This document shows, piece after piece, positions 21,440 through 32,739 of a stretch of 64,000 nucleotides of DNA (position 1 is the first letter of the stretch; each line of letters opens with the position of its first letter). The stretch covers positions 18,972,001 to 19,036,000 of the forward strand of contig OZ316894.1 in NCBI GenBank assembly GCA_973895155.1, read 5' to 3'. Source of the stretch: Marsupella aquatica. Lineage: Eukaryota; Marchantiophyta. The translations under genes were made by a program, and so were the position numbers. The notes beneath the pieces were generated by a model. It made no database searches and was not told where the DNA came from. It was given only the letters and a program-made list of their open reading frames with translations.

Positions 21440-21830
21440 GCTAACCCCAGCAAATCGGGTGTTGGACCAATTTCCTAAGAGACAAGTTGGGGACCCACTC
21501 CACCTCAAATTCATGGTTGCTGTTCCTTAGCCAGAACCTTCTAGCTCCGACAAGAGAAGATCTCATGAAGAATTTGTGCCTTTTGTGGTCTACTTTTAAT
21601 TAATGCAAATGACTCAAAATAGGAATGAACCAAGGGGCCACATGATGAGACGGTCTCCAAGGGAGGTGGTCTCCAATCTGGGACAAAATTGTGCTCCACT
21701 TCATTCCAGGTAAGATGGACAATAGTGTAGAAAAAGCTACCCCTAGAAAGTTTTGTAAAGTGAAATTTGTAAAGTGAAATGCTGTTTTGTCTCCCAATAT
21801 ATCCAGAAAAAGTTGAAATGGTCACCAATT
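21440..21830 (-). repeat. Non-coding dispersed repeat, copy A
   Basis: The reverse complement of this segment aligns by eye with 32870-33170. Shared blocks include GGTGGAGTGGGTCCCCAAC, GCCCCTTGGT, TTTGAGTCATTTGCATTAA and TGGAATG(G)A(A/G)TGGAGC. The two copies lie 11 kb apart in opposite orientation. No ends, target duplications or coding capacity are visible. It is probably a non-autonomous DNA transposon or a fragment of a larger element. Confidence 0.6.
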
Positions 21831-22246
21831 AAGGTATTGTAAAGCAATCCTTAGGGAGAACTGTCCAAGACTTTCCCCCTTTTTCCACATTCCACTCAAT
21901 TAATTTACTCTTTGGTGTGAGTCTGCCCCATGCTTTCAAGGAAAAGTTCCTACTAATAGTGCACCCAGGTGGCACCAGGTTTTGTCATGACTAGTGGAGG
22001 TCTAAGGGGGCTTGGTAGGCACAAGTGGTCACTATCACCCACTGCAAAACTTGAGATCCATTTGCATGCACTAAAATTCAATTGCTTGAGCCAAAATCTA
22101 TCAAGATGTATCAAAAGAAATATTGCAAAATCAAGTTCTAGCATCTAGCATTTTAACTCTACCAGTTTTCAATCAGACTAGTGCTAAATGCTTGAGCCAA
22201 AATGTGTCAGGTTGGATACAATAATTGCAAGATCGTAACTAAATAG

Positions 22247-22843
22247 CCCGGTTTGGACTTGCCCGGCAAATAGACCCTTCCGAGGCTGTCAACCTGCAAG
22301 TCGACACCCGGCCTCTCCCGGTCTCGCTCCCCCGGTCCCGGCCCGGCCCGGCCATGACCTCCCGGCCCCATCGCCCGGTCTCGTTTCCCTTTTGTTTCCT
22401 CCGTCCCGGCCCAAGCACATCCCCCGGCTCACACGTCCCCTGGTCCCCAGTCCCCTCCCCCTCCCTCAATGCCGACCCGGACCCGGCCCCAGCTTCGAGT
22501 CGACCCTCCCCTCACCCGGACCCGGCCTCCCCTCCTCACCCGGCCCTCCTCACCCTCCCCTCACTCGGACCCGGCCCGGCCCTCCCCTCCCCTCCCCTCC
22601 CCTCCCCTCCCCTCCTCCCACCCGGACCCGGTCCGGGGAGGGGCCGGGCCGGGCCGGGCTGGTTGCCGGGAAGGGTGGTAGCGTCCGGGATGAGGCCAGG
22701 AAGAGTTTGGGCTGGGCCGGGAAAAGTTCGGGCCGGGCCGGGGAATAAGATGGAATATGCGTCAAATAGAGGCATTTTGGTCCGGCAAATGCAGAGTTTA
22801 CGTGCCGGGCAACTCGGCAAGTTGCCCGTCACTTCAAACCGGG
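22247..22843. mobile_element. GC-rich hAT-like non-autonomous transposon
   Basis: 597 bp of extremely C-rich (left) and G-rich (right) DNA are bounded by imperfect terminal inverted repeats. The left end begins CCCGGTTTGGACTTGCCCGG and the right end finishes CACTTCAAACCGGG. The element is flanked by an exact 8-bp direct repeat, CTAAATAG, at 22239-22246 and 22844-22851. The 8-bp length and the T and A at positions 2 and 7 fit the hAT superfamily target pattern. The interior contains CCCTC-type simple repeats (about 22580-22620) and no transposase. The long open frames here are artefacts of base composition. Confidence 0.65.
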
Positions 22844-22851
22844 CTAAATAG

Positions 22852-24330
22852 AATGGACCTACTGTAGTTGTCCATTTTTAGGACCATCTCAAGAGGTTGT
22901 CTTTGAAAAAATATGCTCACACTAGCACAAAAAGTGACCCACAAGAGGCCCCCTAGCAAGTGACTAGGATCAGGAATGTTTTGTCAGATTGTGCCCCCAA
23001 GTTCTTGTAAAGTGAACTCTGGCCTGTTGGCCTGTTCCCACATTTGAATGGCTACAGTTGCATTTCGAACATAAAGAGAAAGAAAAAACCCTCGTCAGAG
23101 TTCTTGTAAACTCCCCCTAATTTAGTGCCCCCAAGTTCATATAATGGGAAATCTGGTCACTGCCCACATTTGTTTTGCCTTGAAACATCCAATTAAAATC
23201 CATTCGAAGAGACAGCAAACAATGGGGTGGCCCACAAAAGGAGTACAACTCCCAAGGGGGGACCTAAGGTTGATGTGCCAAAGGCAGGTGGAGCCTCTTC
23301 ACACAATTGAATGGCTAGGGTTGCATCCCACACATCTAAAGAAAAAGAGACAGGGGTAGTTCTTGTAAAGGCCCCATAATTCACACTTGAATTAAGGAGC
23401 GGTCTCCAAATCTGCCACGAAGAGTGATACCAGGGCAGGTAGAATGCTCAACACTAGCTATAGTCATTGCATCGTCCTTTGTCCACATTATTTTGTCCAG
23501 GTTCAATTCGCAATTTGGTGGTCATTTGGACAGTAAGCTAAGCTAGACTAGGGTACGGTTCATTTTGTAGCCCTAAAGTAGAAGAAGTAATGGATTAATT
23601 TTTGAGGCTGCTATACTATGTGGCCCAACACCTTTTGGTTGTCTTGTCTTATTCATGTTGCTTGTCATGTATTTTTATATACATTTGACCTAGTCTAGGC
23701 TTTTGTTTTATATTATTTTAAATTTAGTAATTTCTTCCAACCCCTTTAATTTTTGTCTTATTCATGGTGCTTGTCATGTATTTTTATATACATTTTTCCA
23801 ACCCCCTTAATTTTTCATGCCTTAGTTTCTATCAGGTACTTTAGAGTAAATGTTACCTTTTTAAGACTCTATTCTGGCTATGCCCACAATTCGTGCTTAT
23901 TGCTGAGAAGGAGAGACTTTCACCTGGCTCAACCGGGCAACTAGAACTGAACAGTTGGATGGACTGTACATTATATCCTGGTTGATAATTTTACAACACT
24001 TATGGTTTATATATCAGTGTCACCTGAATAAAGAGCCACTAAAAATACATATTTCTCTTTCAACTAATATTGTACCCACAGTACATACAATAGTTAATGT
24101 AATTGTCTTTTTCAAAGTGAGAAAGTATTCTACCTCTCCTTGAAAGAGAATCAATGCGCATTTGCCTTAGTCATGATTTAGGTTCTAGGTTGGGGTTGGC
24201 TGCTTTTGTGGTGTACCCTTTGTTCCCTCCTCCATGCCTTTTTTTTCCCCCTTTTTTGGTTACCTCCCTTTGATTGGACCATTGGACTTTGGGATCCTGT
24301 CTCCTTGGGTCGGAAGCTTTTGGTTTTTGG
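22852..24330. repeat. Intergenic with GTTCTTGTAAA repeats
   Basis: No gene. GTTCTTGTAAA recurs at about 23004, 23099 and 23359, and AATGGCTA...GTTGCAT...AAAGA(G)AAA recurs at about 23048 and 23311, a direct repeat with a period near 263 bp. The motif is the reverse of the CTTTACAAGA found at 20738 and 32746. An exact TTATTCATG(T/G)TGCTTGTCATGTA-type duplication is present at 23650 and 23759. Confidence 0.45.
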
Positions 24331-24332
24331 TA

Positions 24333-24736
24333 GTTTGATATAATATTTTCTTCATCATTGTCACTTTGGAAATTAGAATCTAGAGACAAATCAACAAAAC
24401 TTGAAGTTTGATATATAATTTTCTTTACTCATTTGTCACTTTAGAAATTTGATTCACACATCACCAAAATTTGAAGTTTGATATATAGTTTTCTTTACTC
24501 ATTTGTCACTTTGGAAATTTGATTCACACATCAACAGAATTTGAAGTTTGATATATTGAATCTAAAGACAAATCAACAAAACTTGAAGTTTGATATGTAG
24601 TTTTCTTAATCCTTTGTCTCTTTGCAAACTACAATCTAGAGACAAATCAACAAAACTTGAAATGTGATACATTGTTCTCTGAATCATTTGTCATTTTGAA
24701 AATTAGATTCTAAATACAAATCAACAAAACTTGAAA
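24333..24736. repeat. ~72-bp tandem repeat array
   Basis: Five full and one shortened unit, starting with GTTTGATATA at about 24333, 24406, 24476, 24546, 24588 and 24663. Units carry TTTGTCACTTTGGAAATT and ACAAATCAACAAAACTTGAA. Periods are 70-75 bp except one 42-bp unit created by an internal deletion. AT-rich and non-coding. Confidence 0.8.
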
Positions 24737-27700
24737 ATACTGCTGCACTGGTTCAAGAATCTCATAAATAATTGGTATTGTGCTTGCTTCCAAGCTACAC
24801 ATTCATGAATACAAACTTTCCCCCAAAAACGTGTGCCTAGAATTGAGGGTTATGCAATGATCACATTGAACGAAACCGAGCCCTTGTAAACCCGAATTTC
24901 TTCAAAGCGAAGGTCAGGTTTCAGAATCCAGCGAAGTGCCTGGAATTATCGAACCGGGTGCTTCCATGGCGGGCATTGCTAAGGAATACTGTAAGCATCC
25001 TTGGCGCGGCTGTACAACACAAATCAATTCTTGCGAATCCGAAACGCATAGTGCTTGAGGAATCGTCGATCACCCATCCAACATTTCCTCCGACATTGCC
25101 GGTGTGTACCTGTTTACCAAGTCCAATCGGGACTCGTATTAGACGTGGGGGTTCTTGTCGACCTCCAAATGCCGTAGTGGTTGTTATGTCTCTCGTCTGT
25201 CAGATGGACATTCCTTTCGAGTGTCCTCACCTTTAGGACAGGTGAGCGTAGCTACACTCAGAGCAAAACGAATCAAACAAAATGACTTCTCTCCGGTTAT
25301 TTCAAGCCACCAGAAGTCCAGAACGGCTATGAGCTGAGTCTACTCATTCTCGTCCTGTCATCTGTTCCTTTACAACGTGCAGACAGTAGTGGGGTTTCTG
25401 ACCTTGAAAGATTTCATTGAATTTTCTGTCAGCATGCGGGTTTTGTCATCGTAGGAGCTAGAGAGTTGTCGTCGCTATTGCAATATTAATGTATTCTTCG
25501 ATGCAAACGAAGTTCGCTGTCCGGCATGTACTACACCGGATCGATCTGATCAGCCAGAGTCGGGCACGACTTACGCTCGCAGAATCTTTCTTGGACATGC
25601 AAAGCCAAAGGTCCAGTACGTGGTGAAGGTGTCAACTCAAGCGCGACGCAGACGAGACCCAAGGCGGTAGCGCTGGCCCACCCATGGGCAGTTCCGAGCC
25701 AGCTCCACCAAGAACAGCGCCCGGGCGACCACAACCAACCAACTAATTAGCCAAGCTAGCTACTGAATTCTTGACTATGCAGGAGCTACCCGTCCTCCAG
25801 GGACTGCCTTTGGACGATATCGACAAGGCATGCTGTTTCAATGGATGGCATTCAATAGAATATTTCAAGGCCGAAATGATCGAGAAGGGCTACCTAGCGT
25901 GCTGAGCGAAGACAGTCTCACTTCCAGGTCTCATTTCAAACCCTAACTACTGAGTCCCTTAACTTGAAATAGTTGTCAGGCCATATTCAAAAAGGATCAA
26001 ATTTTGAACACCTGAATGCACACGAGAACAGACTAGTCCTCCTGATCGTGATTCCGATCAGCATCTGAGGAAACTGGTATTCTCGTGATCGCAAATTTGC
26101 AACAGTCGAAGCAGTTGTTCTCTCATTACCTGATAAGACTGTAGCTACACAACCCTTCACTTGATTCCCCACATGGAGTATAAAGTTCACAAGTACTGTA
26201 AACGTCCTGAATCCGATTCCGTCCAAACGAACTTGAGATGGGCCGAACACGAACAGGATAAACAAACTTCCGCTGCTTGACGAAAGTCAGAAGGCTTCGA
26301 TCGATGCTGCTTGACGAAAGTCAGAAGGCTTCGATCGATAATACTGCTGGATTTGCACGTGGGGGCTACCTAGAATATATTCGGAAATGGATCAATCCTT
26401 CCGTAGTCATTGGGAGCCTTGGTGATGTGATTGAACAAATTCAGACATCAAAAATGTTCGGCGAGCTCGGCTCTTCCCTTCCTAGCTTGCTCAAAGACCA
26501 TCTGTTCTATTAGAGCATCTTTCTTCAAGCAATGGCCTGCACGGAGAGCAACAATCGACAGATTTTTGGCTTCCCTGAGGCTCGATCCGCTGATGTCATG
26601 ATTATGTAACAGCCATGAATAGGGAGCACTGTTCATGCCATCGATCAGCCCTTTGTCCGAACGCTGTGAAAGCTATTTTATTCAAGAAAACCTCCTACTA
26701 TGAAAACTACAAATTGTTTCATGAGATGAGATTCATGAGAGGAGTACAGTACAGAGGTGGCAGCAGCCTGACGGTATCTCCAAACAGAATGGAGGACAAG
26801 ATACCTCGCTGTTGCAATTTCTCAGTTTTATCAGCTTGAATGGATTCGCTTCTGAGTCAAATACAATACGACGAGAGATACCCACAGGGGTCTTTCCGTC
26901 ACTGGTGCTAGCCAATGCAAGCGAGAATAGGAGTCGTAAATTGGGACCGTACGTTGAAAGCTCGAAACACCTAAAGAAGTGAAGAACCCTAGGAATAATC
27001 ATAGCTGTTTGTCCTATTGTGACCTGTTTGGCAAGTGGTGTTTTATCACTAACCATGGTCTTTGCAATGCAAGTCGGAACAAAAGACATGAAGTGGGAGA
27101 GGTACTATGACTATTCTTGAGACGAATTAGTGTATCATTTTGGTTGGAGCACACGATGTGGGAAAGAATATAATCACACTTTGCAATTGTCTGCGCTATG
27201 GGTTCAGCTGGCCATCAAAATATAGAGAGGTTCCAGAGATGCTCTAAAGTCAAGTCAGAGCAGAGCTCAGAGCGCTTTCCACTTGTGTGAGCCAGGGCCG
27301 TCCACTGCCTGGACCCACGCACGGTGGCCGTCTTGACTTCGAGCTGTATTTCTTGCATAGTTGAGGAGTCCGCCAGAAGCTAGCTACGCCGCTCGCATCT
27401 TCTTTGGCAAAATTCATCTCGAAATTGATACAATTCGCATAATTTCAGACGTTGCTCTACAGACCATCATTACGACTAGAGATTGTAGCAGCTCAGGACG
27501 GTGCATGTGTCTTGATTCTCATTCACGAAGAAATCTCTGTAGAGCTGAACACTAAGATTTCTGATCGAGTTCCGTATGGCACTCGATTACGTATTTAAAT
27601 GTCATTGTCCACTGCTGACTAGCTAGCAGCATTGTCGATCTCGACAATCCCACCGTTCAACATTGAGGCGAGGAGCTCGATCGCACTTGGATCGAGTGAA

Positions 27701-27877
27701 GCAGTGGGTGTTCAATTTAAACAGAACCGGAAGCCAGGACTAGGTTCTCCATCATCCCTTTGTTGTGGGAGCCTAGATCGCCCACAATTACAGCTAGAGA
27801 TAGTGAAGAAACTTGTGATAAAAGTGGAAGGGAAGGGAACAAAGCAGCACTCGAAAACATTTTAGTACAATTCAAGG
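24737..27877. other. Intergenic upstream of the AP2 gene
   Basis: No domain-bearing reading frame was recognised in 3.1 kb. It contains an exact 34-bp tandem duplication (26272-26339). It holds the promoter and 5' UTR of the AP2 gene. An AT-rich TATTTAAAT at 27591 is a possible but unproven TATA element. Confidence 0.4.
26272..26339. repeat. Exact 34-bp tandem duplication
   Basis: Two identical adjacent 34-bp copies beginning GCTGCTTGACGAAAGTC. Being identical, it is recent or a local assembly or replication-slippage product. Confidence 0.85.
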
Positions 27878-29539
27878 ATGTCTCAAAATCATGAAATTGA
27901 TGGGGTGCAACCAAATTCAACGGCTCGTGCAATTGAGCATACTACACCACTTTCATCCGTTGCAATTGAGGGTATTGAATTGCCAGTTGCAGAGCTAGTG
28001 CAACCAGATGAAATTGAGGGAGGTGGACAGACACTGGCAGAGCCCATCGTGCGATCAGATTCAGCTGGCTCTGCAATTGAGGATAATATACTTTCAGTAG
28101 CGGAGCCGGAGCAGCCACAGACCCGGCCACAGAAGGGAAGGCGTCCAAGTCGAGCGTCACCGAAAGCAAGAGTGAGCAAAGTCCCGAGCACTCCAGGTTG
28201 CCGAAGCTCCATCTACCGTGGAGTCACTCGGCACAGATGGACTGGCCGGTACGAAGCGCATTTGTGGGACAAGACCTGTCGGAGCCAAAGCCAGAACAAG
28301 AAAGGCAGACAAGTCTACCTCGGGGCCTATGACGACGAAGAAGCTGCGGCTCGCGCATATGACTTGGCAGCGCTGAAGTACTGGGGCCCTGGCACCGTAA
28401 TCAATTTTTTGCTATCGGACTACACTAAACAATTGGAGGACATGGGAGAAGTCTCCAAGGAGGAGTACCTGGCATCTCTTCGAAGGAAGAGCAGCGGGTT
28501 TTCCAGGGGTGCATCCAAATATCGAGGTGTTGCAAGACATCACCAGAACGGCCGGTGGGAAGCTCGCATTGGCCGCATCTGTGGCAACAAATACCTCTAC
28601 CTGGGCACCTACAGTACTCAAGAAGAGGCCGCAACAGCCTACGATAAGGCGGCAATCGAGTACCGAGGCCTGAATGCAGTGACCAACTTTGATTTGAGTC
28701 GTTATGTGCATTGCTCGCGCCCAGCGCAAGCAGAAGAAGCAGACAATGCTCTGCCGCAAGAGAATTCGACCGAAATTCGAACATTGCCACAGGCTGCAGT
28801 CACTCCCGTCCAGGACAACTCCATCACCCAGATGGAGGAGCAGCAGAGCCCGAAGTGTGACGCGTTGCAGGCATGTGATGAGGCGTACAGCACGCTTACT
28901 AACGCATTACAGGCATGCGATGTGGCGTACCGCCAGCTTGCAAACGCGTTACAGGGATGTGATGAGGCGTTCAGCCAGCTCGCTGATACTTCTGCCCAGT
29001 CGAAGACCGGCGCTCCTGGCTCTGCTCTGGGCCTTCTCCTTCAGTCCCCCATTTTCAAGCAAATACTAGAGAGGGCTCCCGCCATGGATCTTGGTGTTGC
29101 GATTCAGCAACCGTTCCGACTGGATGATCAGTCCCATCATCAGCTGTCCCCTGATCCGTCTACCAGCCCCGCGACCAGCAGCTCAGGCATGACCAACTTG
29201 GAGTCTTATTGCGATGATATGAGTGAAATCGAGAACACTTCGATGATGGACGACATGATAATCGATGCCAGGGACCAACAACATTTCCAGGAGGAAGAGG
29301 GACATGTCTTCGATGACTCAGAAATGCCTTCGTTCGCGGCCTTGGATCAACCTGAGGATCTGTCATTCGCCCCTTCGTCCGCTCTTGACCTGTTTGATCA
29401 AATAGATCTCTTTCCATACCTTCCAGGAAACCCCTCCTTAGCGGAAACGATGGATCAAGGAAGCACATTCTTGGACACTGTCCCGTCCTCTTTCAACTCT
29501 CTCTCCTTGCCTATTTACGCCATTAGTGCTTGCTCATAG
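27878..29539 (+). CDS. Double-AP2-domain transcription factor, WRI1/basal-ANT type
   Basis: A 553-residue protein in one uninterrupted frame from ATG 27878 to TAG 29537. The first AP2 domain spans about residues 111-182 ([20 protein letters not shown], then [21 protein letters not shown]). A 30-residue linker ([17 protein letters not shown]) follows. The second AP2 domain is about 213-276 ([37 protein letters not shown]). Linker and domains fit the WRINKLED1/basal-ANT branch, whose members activate genes of glycolysis and fatty-acid synthesis through AW-box-like sites; that role here is inference. The N-terminus has a basic [16 protein letters not shown] segment (possible nuclear signal). Residues 329-370 are three 14-residue repeats (ALQACDEAY...). 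The C-terminus is acidic, as in activation domains. Family genes normally have several introns, including a tiny VYL exon; none is present. Confidence 0.9.
   Translation: MSQNHEIDGVQPNSTARAIEHTTPLSSVAIEGIELPVAELVQPDEIEGGGQTLAEPIVRSDSAGSAIEDNILSVAEPEQPQTRPQKGRRPSRASPKARVSKVPSTPGCRSSIYRGVTRHRWTGRYEAHLWDKTCRSQSQNKKGRQVYLGAYDDEEAAARAYDLAALKYWGPGTVINFLLSDYTKQLEDMGEVSKEEYLASLRRKSSGFSRGASKYRGVARHHQNGRWEARIGRICGNKYLYLGTYSTQEEAATAYDKAAIEYRGLNAVTNFDLSRYVHCSRPAQAEEADNALPQENSTEIRTLPQAAVTPVQDNSITQMEEQQSPKCDALQACDEAYSTLTNALQACDVAYRQLANALQGCDEAFSQLADTSAQSKTGAPGSALGLLLQSPIFKQILERAPAMDLGVAIQQPFRLDDQSHHQLSPDPSTSPATSSSGMTNLESYCDDMSEIENTSMMDDMIIDARDQQHFQEEEGHVFDDSEMPSFAALDQPEDLSFAPSSALDLFDQIDLFPYLPGNPSLAETMDQGSTFLDTVPSSFNSLSLPIYAISACS
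28862..28987 (+). repeat. Three 42-bp coding repeats in the AP2 gene
   Basis: Three in-frame units encode [28 protein letters not shown] and [14 protein letters not shown]. They have a heptad-like hydrophobic pattern and one conserved Cys each, between the second AP2 domain and the acidic C-terminus. Confidence 0.85.
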
Positions 29540-30405
29540 TCGTTAATGGTGACGCACCCAGATCGATTCGGAGGTTCATAATTTTTCTGGCTAATTCGGC
29601 TGGTTGTCCGCCACCAATGTCGTCGTGCAGTTCACAATTCTCCCTCGACCGTTCATCTGGTTTTCTGCCACTCCCGATTGTAGCAGCCGTGCGGCATTAG
29701 CGCTCACAACTCATGATTTTCTCGAGGGCGACAGACGCAATCTCCATACCAATCAGACACCGAGAGAAGAGCGAAGGCGACCTGACGGCTCCAGAGGATC
29801 TCTCGGCATTAATGTAGAAGCAGCTTATCATTCATTCTTTATGCCGACCTTGTGTTCATCAAATGGAAGAAAGACACAAGGTTTGGGGCATCGTCAATAT
29901 ACACTCGGGAAAGAAAATCCCAGTCAAGGTGAATCAATTCATTCACCAGGGACAATGTCGATTGGTTCGATCGTCCCGACTCCGTTCAGTTTGAACTTTT
30001 CACCTTGTTGAATCGAAGTTTGATTGGTAGCAGTTGGAAAGATTGCTTAAAACAACATCACCATCGACGGACTTGGGCGAGCACAAGATCCATTAACTGA
30101 TGATGATGATAGGATAAATGCTGCATGCCATCAGTCGACAACATCCCTTTGAAGGGATCAATCAATAGGATTTCAATGTCAGTAAAGTGGACACTGATCG
30201 TTTTTGAGATTTTAGGCTGACCCATCTAGGATGCTCCCCAACTAGTAGCGGGGATGCTTGCCGATTTATGAGGATCGAGAAGAATAATTATAAAGGAGGC
30301 TCGACATGCTGAAAGCTACGTAAGCAAGGCCTATACTGTCAACGAGATTGTCAATTGGATTCCTTCACATCTTTACCCCAGAGGATCGGAAGTTATTTTA
30401 CAACA
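29540..30405. other. 3' flank of the AP2 gene
   Basis: It should contain the 3' UTR. No poly(A) tract or other sign of retroposition is visible just after the stop. No further gene was recognised. Confidence 0.4.
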
Positions 30406-31150
30406 CAGCCAACGCTAAGATCAGTCAGTCACCTCGCCAACATTTTCTTCTTGAAGAAAGATTCAAATGTATTCTGAAGGAAAGAATGCAGCCTTCGGGA
30501 CACTTTTGTGGCGTCGAGACTTCAGGAACCAATTCTAATAATGCCACAGGGTGCCATTCATACTAGTTTCTACAAATGGACAGCCAACGCTAAGATCAGT
30601 CAGTCAACGAGCCTGCATTTGCTTCTTGAAGAAAGATTGACATGAATTCTGCAGGAAAGAATGCAGGCTTTAGGAAACTTTTGTGGCGTCGAGACTTTAG
30701 GAAACAATTCTAATTATGCCGCAGGGTGCCAACATTCATACTATTTTCTACAAATGTATGGCATTGTGTAGACAACGCTAAGATCAGTCAGTCAACGAGC
30801 CTGCATTTGCTTCTTGAAGAAAGATTGACAAGAATTCTGCAGGAAAGAATGCAGGCTTTAGGAACCTTTTGTGGCGTCGAGACCTTAGGAAACAATTCTA
30901 ATTATCCTGCAGGATGCCAATATTTATACTATTTTCTACGAACGTTTGGCATCGTACAGCCAACGAGGAGATCAGTCAGTCAACGAGCCTACGTTTGCTT
31001 GTTGAAGAAAAATTGAGATGGATTCTGAAGGAAAGAATGCATAGGCTTCGGTAGACTTTTGTAGCATCGAGACTTTAGGCAATTCTGATTATGTCGCAGA
31101 GTGCCGACATTCCTACTATTTCCTACAAATGTATGCCTTGGCATTGTGCC
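30406..31150. repeat. 175-190-bp satellite-like array, four units
   Basis: Unit starts are at about 30406, 30581, 30771 and 30957. Each holds (C)CAACGCTAAGATCAGTCAGTC, CTTCTTGAAGAAAGATT, GGAAAGAATGCAG, TTTTGTGGCGTCGAGAC and TACTATTTTCTAC. Periods are 175, 190, 186 and about 194 bp. Units 2 and 3 are the most alike, and 1 and 4 more diverged, as expected from unequal exchange. The array is non-coding and begins about 0.87 kb 3' of the AP2 gene. Confidence 0.85.
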
Positions 31151-32280
31151 AACAAAATTCCACTGGTTGGATCGACTGTCATCTGTGGACTGTCTAAGAT
31201 GGAGGTTTAATGTGACGATGCAGACTGCGTCCTTCTGCCTCATTGTTTCACAGTGGATGCACATGCAGAGTAGTCGATGGACCCTCTCTGCACTAATTTA
31301 TACCCGGGTTTTTCGAGTACTTAACGCGTGCCAAGAATGGCATTTCGAGACCGAAGACATTCTTATCAACCAGCCTAGTTTTGGAGGACAAGTGGCCCGT
31401 TCTTTATCTTCTTGATCGAATGTCTTGACACTAACGGAAGGACGACATTTCGCACGCATTGAAACTTCACTTGCGGTTTGGAAATGAGGATTTCAGGCTT
31501 CAAATAAATGGGTATGGTCAGCTTTCGCACCTAAACCACAATCATGCATATAAGCGAGACCTTTGAGATGTAATGGCTAATCTGCTAATGGTTTTAATGT
31601 GCTCTGGAGATAATATCGATGGAATCTTTCAATTGGACTCAAAGAACTCAGCCAACATCTACCCAGACACTTCACCTCTTTTCTCCACTGTCTTGAGGAC
31701 AGCAAATATGAAGTGTTTCTGAAAGGACAATTCTGACCGTTAAGAAGCAAAATGATTGAAATGTGTTTTGTCCAGTATTCTGAAGACATCGCCAAAATGT
31801 CGCTCTAATGTCTCTCTTTTTTAAAGGGATTTCAACAGCTTACGATAAAGGCAGATTCTCTAGTGACTCCAAAGTATTTCCTACGACATTCGTCAACTCA
31901 AAGGTTACCTGTTCATGCAAGTGCTGAGTGAACTCAATTCAAGCAAAGAATTTGCTGGACATCAAATGAAAATTACCGTTGCAAGTAACTGTAACTTATC
32001 TTCTTAGAAACATTCAAGGCACGGATGTCTACTCCGTGAGTGTACTGTTTCTCACCTACTAGTTCATACGAAATTTTAACGGTCCGTGGAACAAATGGTT
32101 TGGCATTCCCTGTGTTCAGCACGGAGAACAGTTTTTTAGCTGTCTATTACGATGAATTGGAGATGATTGCAAACACTCTTAAAAGACTTGCCACCCAACA
32201 CCCAAGCAAAAATGATCAGGTATCTGGACAGTGGCAACCACGTAACAAAACTAGTTTTTAAGGTTACAAGTGAGGCTCGC
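31151..32280. other. Intergenic, no gene seen
   Basis: Only short chance frames; no domain, RNA gene or element boundary was recognised. Confidence 0.4.
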
Positions 32281-32590
32281 TTTTCTCTACGATTTGTCAA
32301 GCTTGACAAAACTTGGCTACGAAAAGGGTTTTGCGGTTTAGCAACAACACGTTTTGCAGAATCGTAGAGAAAAGTGGAGTCAAGCTTGACAGAACTTGGC
32401 TACGAAAAGGGTTTAGGGTTTAGCAACACATTTGCAGAATCGTAGAGAAAAGTGGAGTCAAGCTTGACAAAACTTGGCTACGAAAAGGGTTTAGGGCTTA
32501 GCAACACATTTGCAGAATCGTAGAGAAAAGTGGAGTCAAGCTTGACAAAACTTGGCTACGAAAAGGGTTTAGGGCTTAGCAAAAATCGTC
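32281..32590. repeat. 78-bp tandem array with inverted cap
   Basis: Units with GCTTGACAAAACTTGGCTACGAAAAGGG start at 32301, 32384, 32462 and 32540 (periods 83, 78, 78). From the first unit on, the join between units contains the 12-bp palindrome GTCAAGCTTGAC. The 5' edge carries TTTTCTCTACGATT, the reverse complement of AATCGTAGAGAAAA found in each unit, so the array starts with an inverted partial unit. Confidence 0.85.
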
Positions 32591-32739
32591 ATTGGGAACT
32601 GTTGTTAGTTACTGAAGTGGTCCAACAGGTCGATATTCAAGCCCTAATCAAGGATATACAAACTTACAAGAATATATGGAAGTCTCCACGCAAATAGCGG
32701 TAACCTCTGGACAAGAGTATGAGCTTCGGATAGTGCTTT

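Noticed and set aside
22354-22851. Long Pro/Ser/Arg-rich reading frames in the GC-rich block, on both strands
   Set aside because: Open in several frames at once because of extreme base composition; repetitive CCCGG and CCCTC content and transposon-like ends explain the region.
23490-23520. tRNA B-box-like GGTTCAATTC
   Set aside because: No matching A box, acceptor stem or cloverleaf could be built around it.
28412-29468. Several minus-strand and alternative-frame reading frames across the AP2 gene
   Set aside because: Shadows of the real AP2 coding frame.
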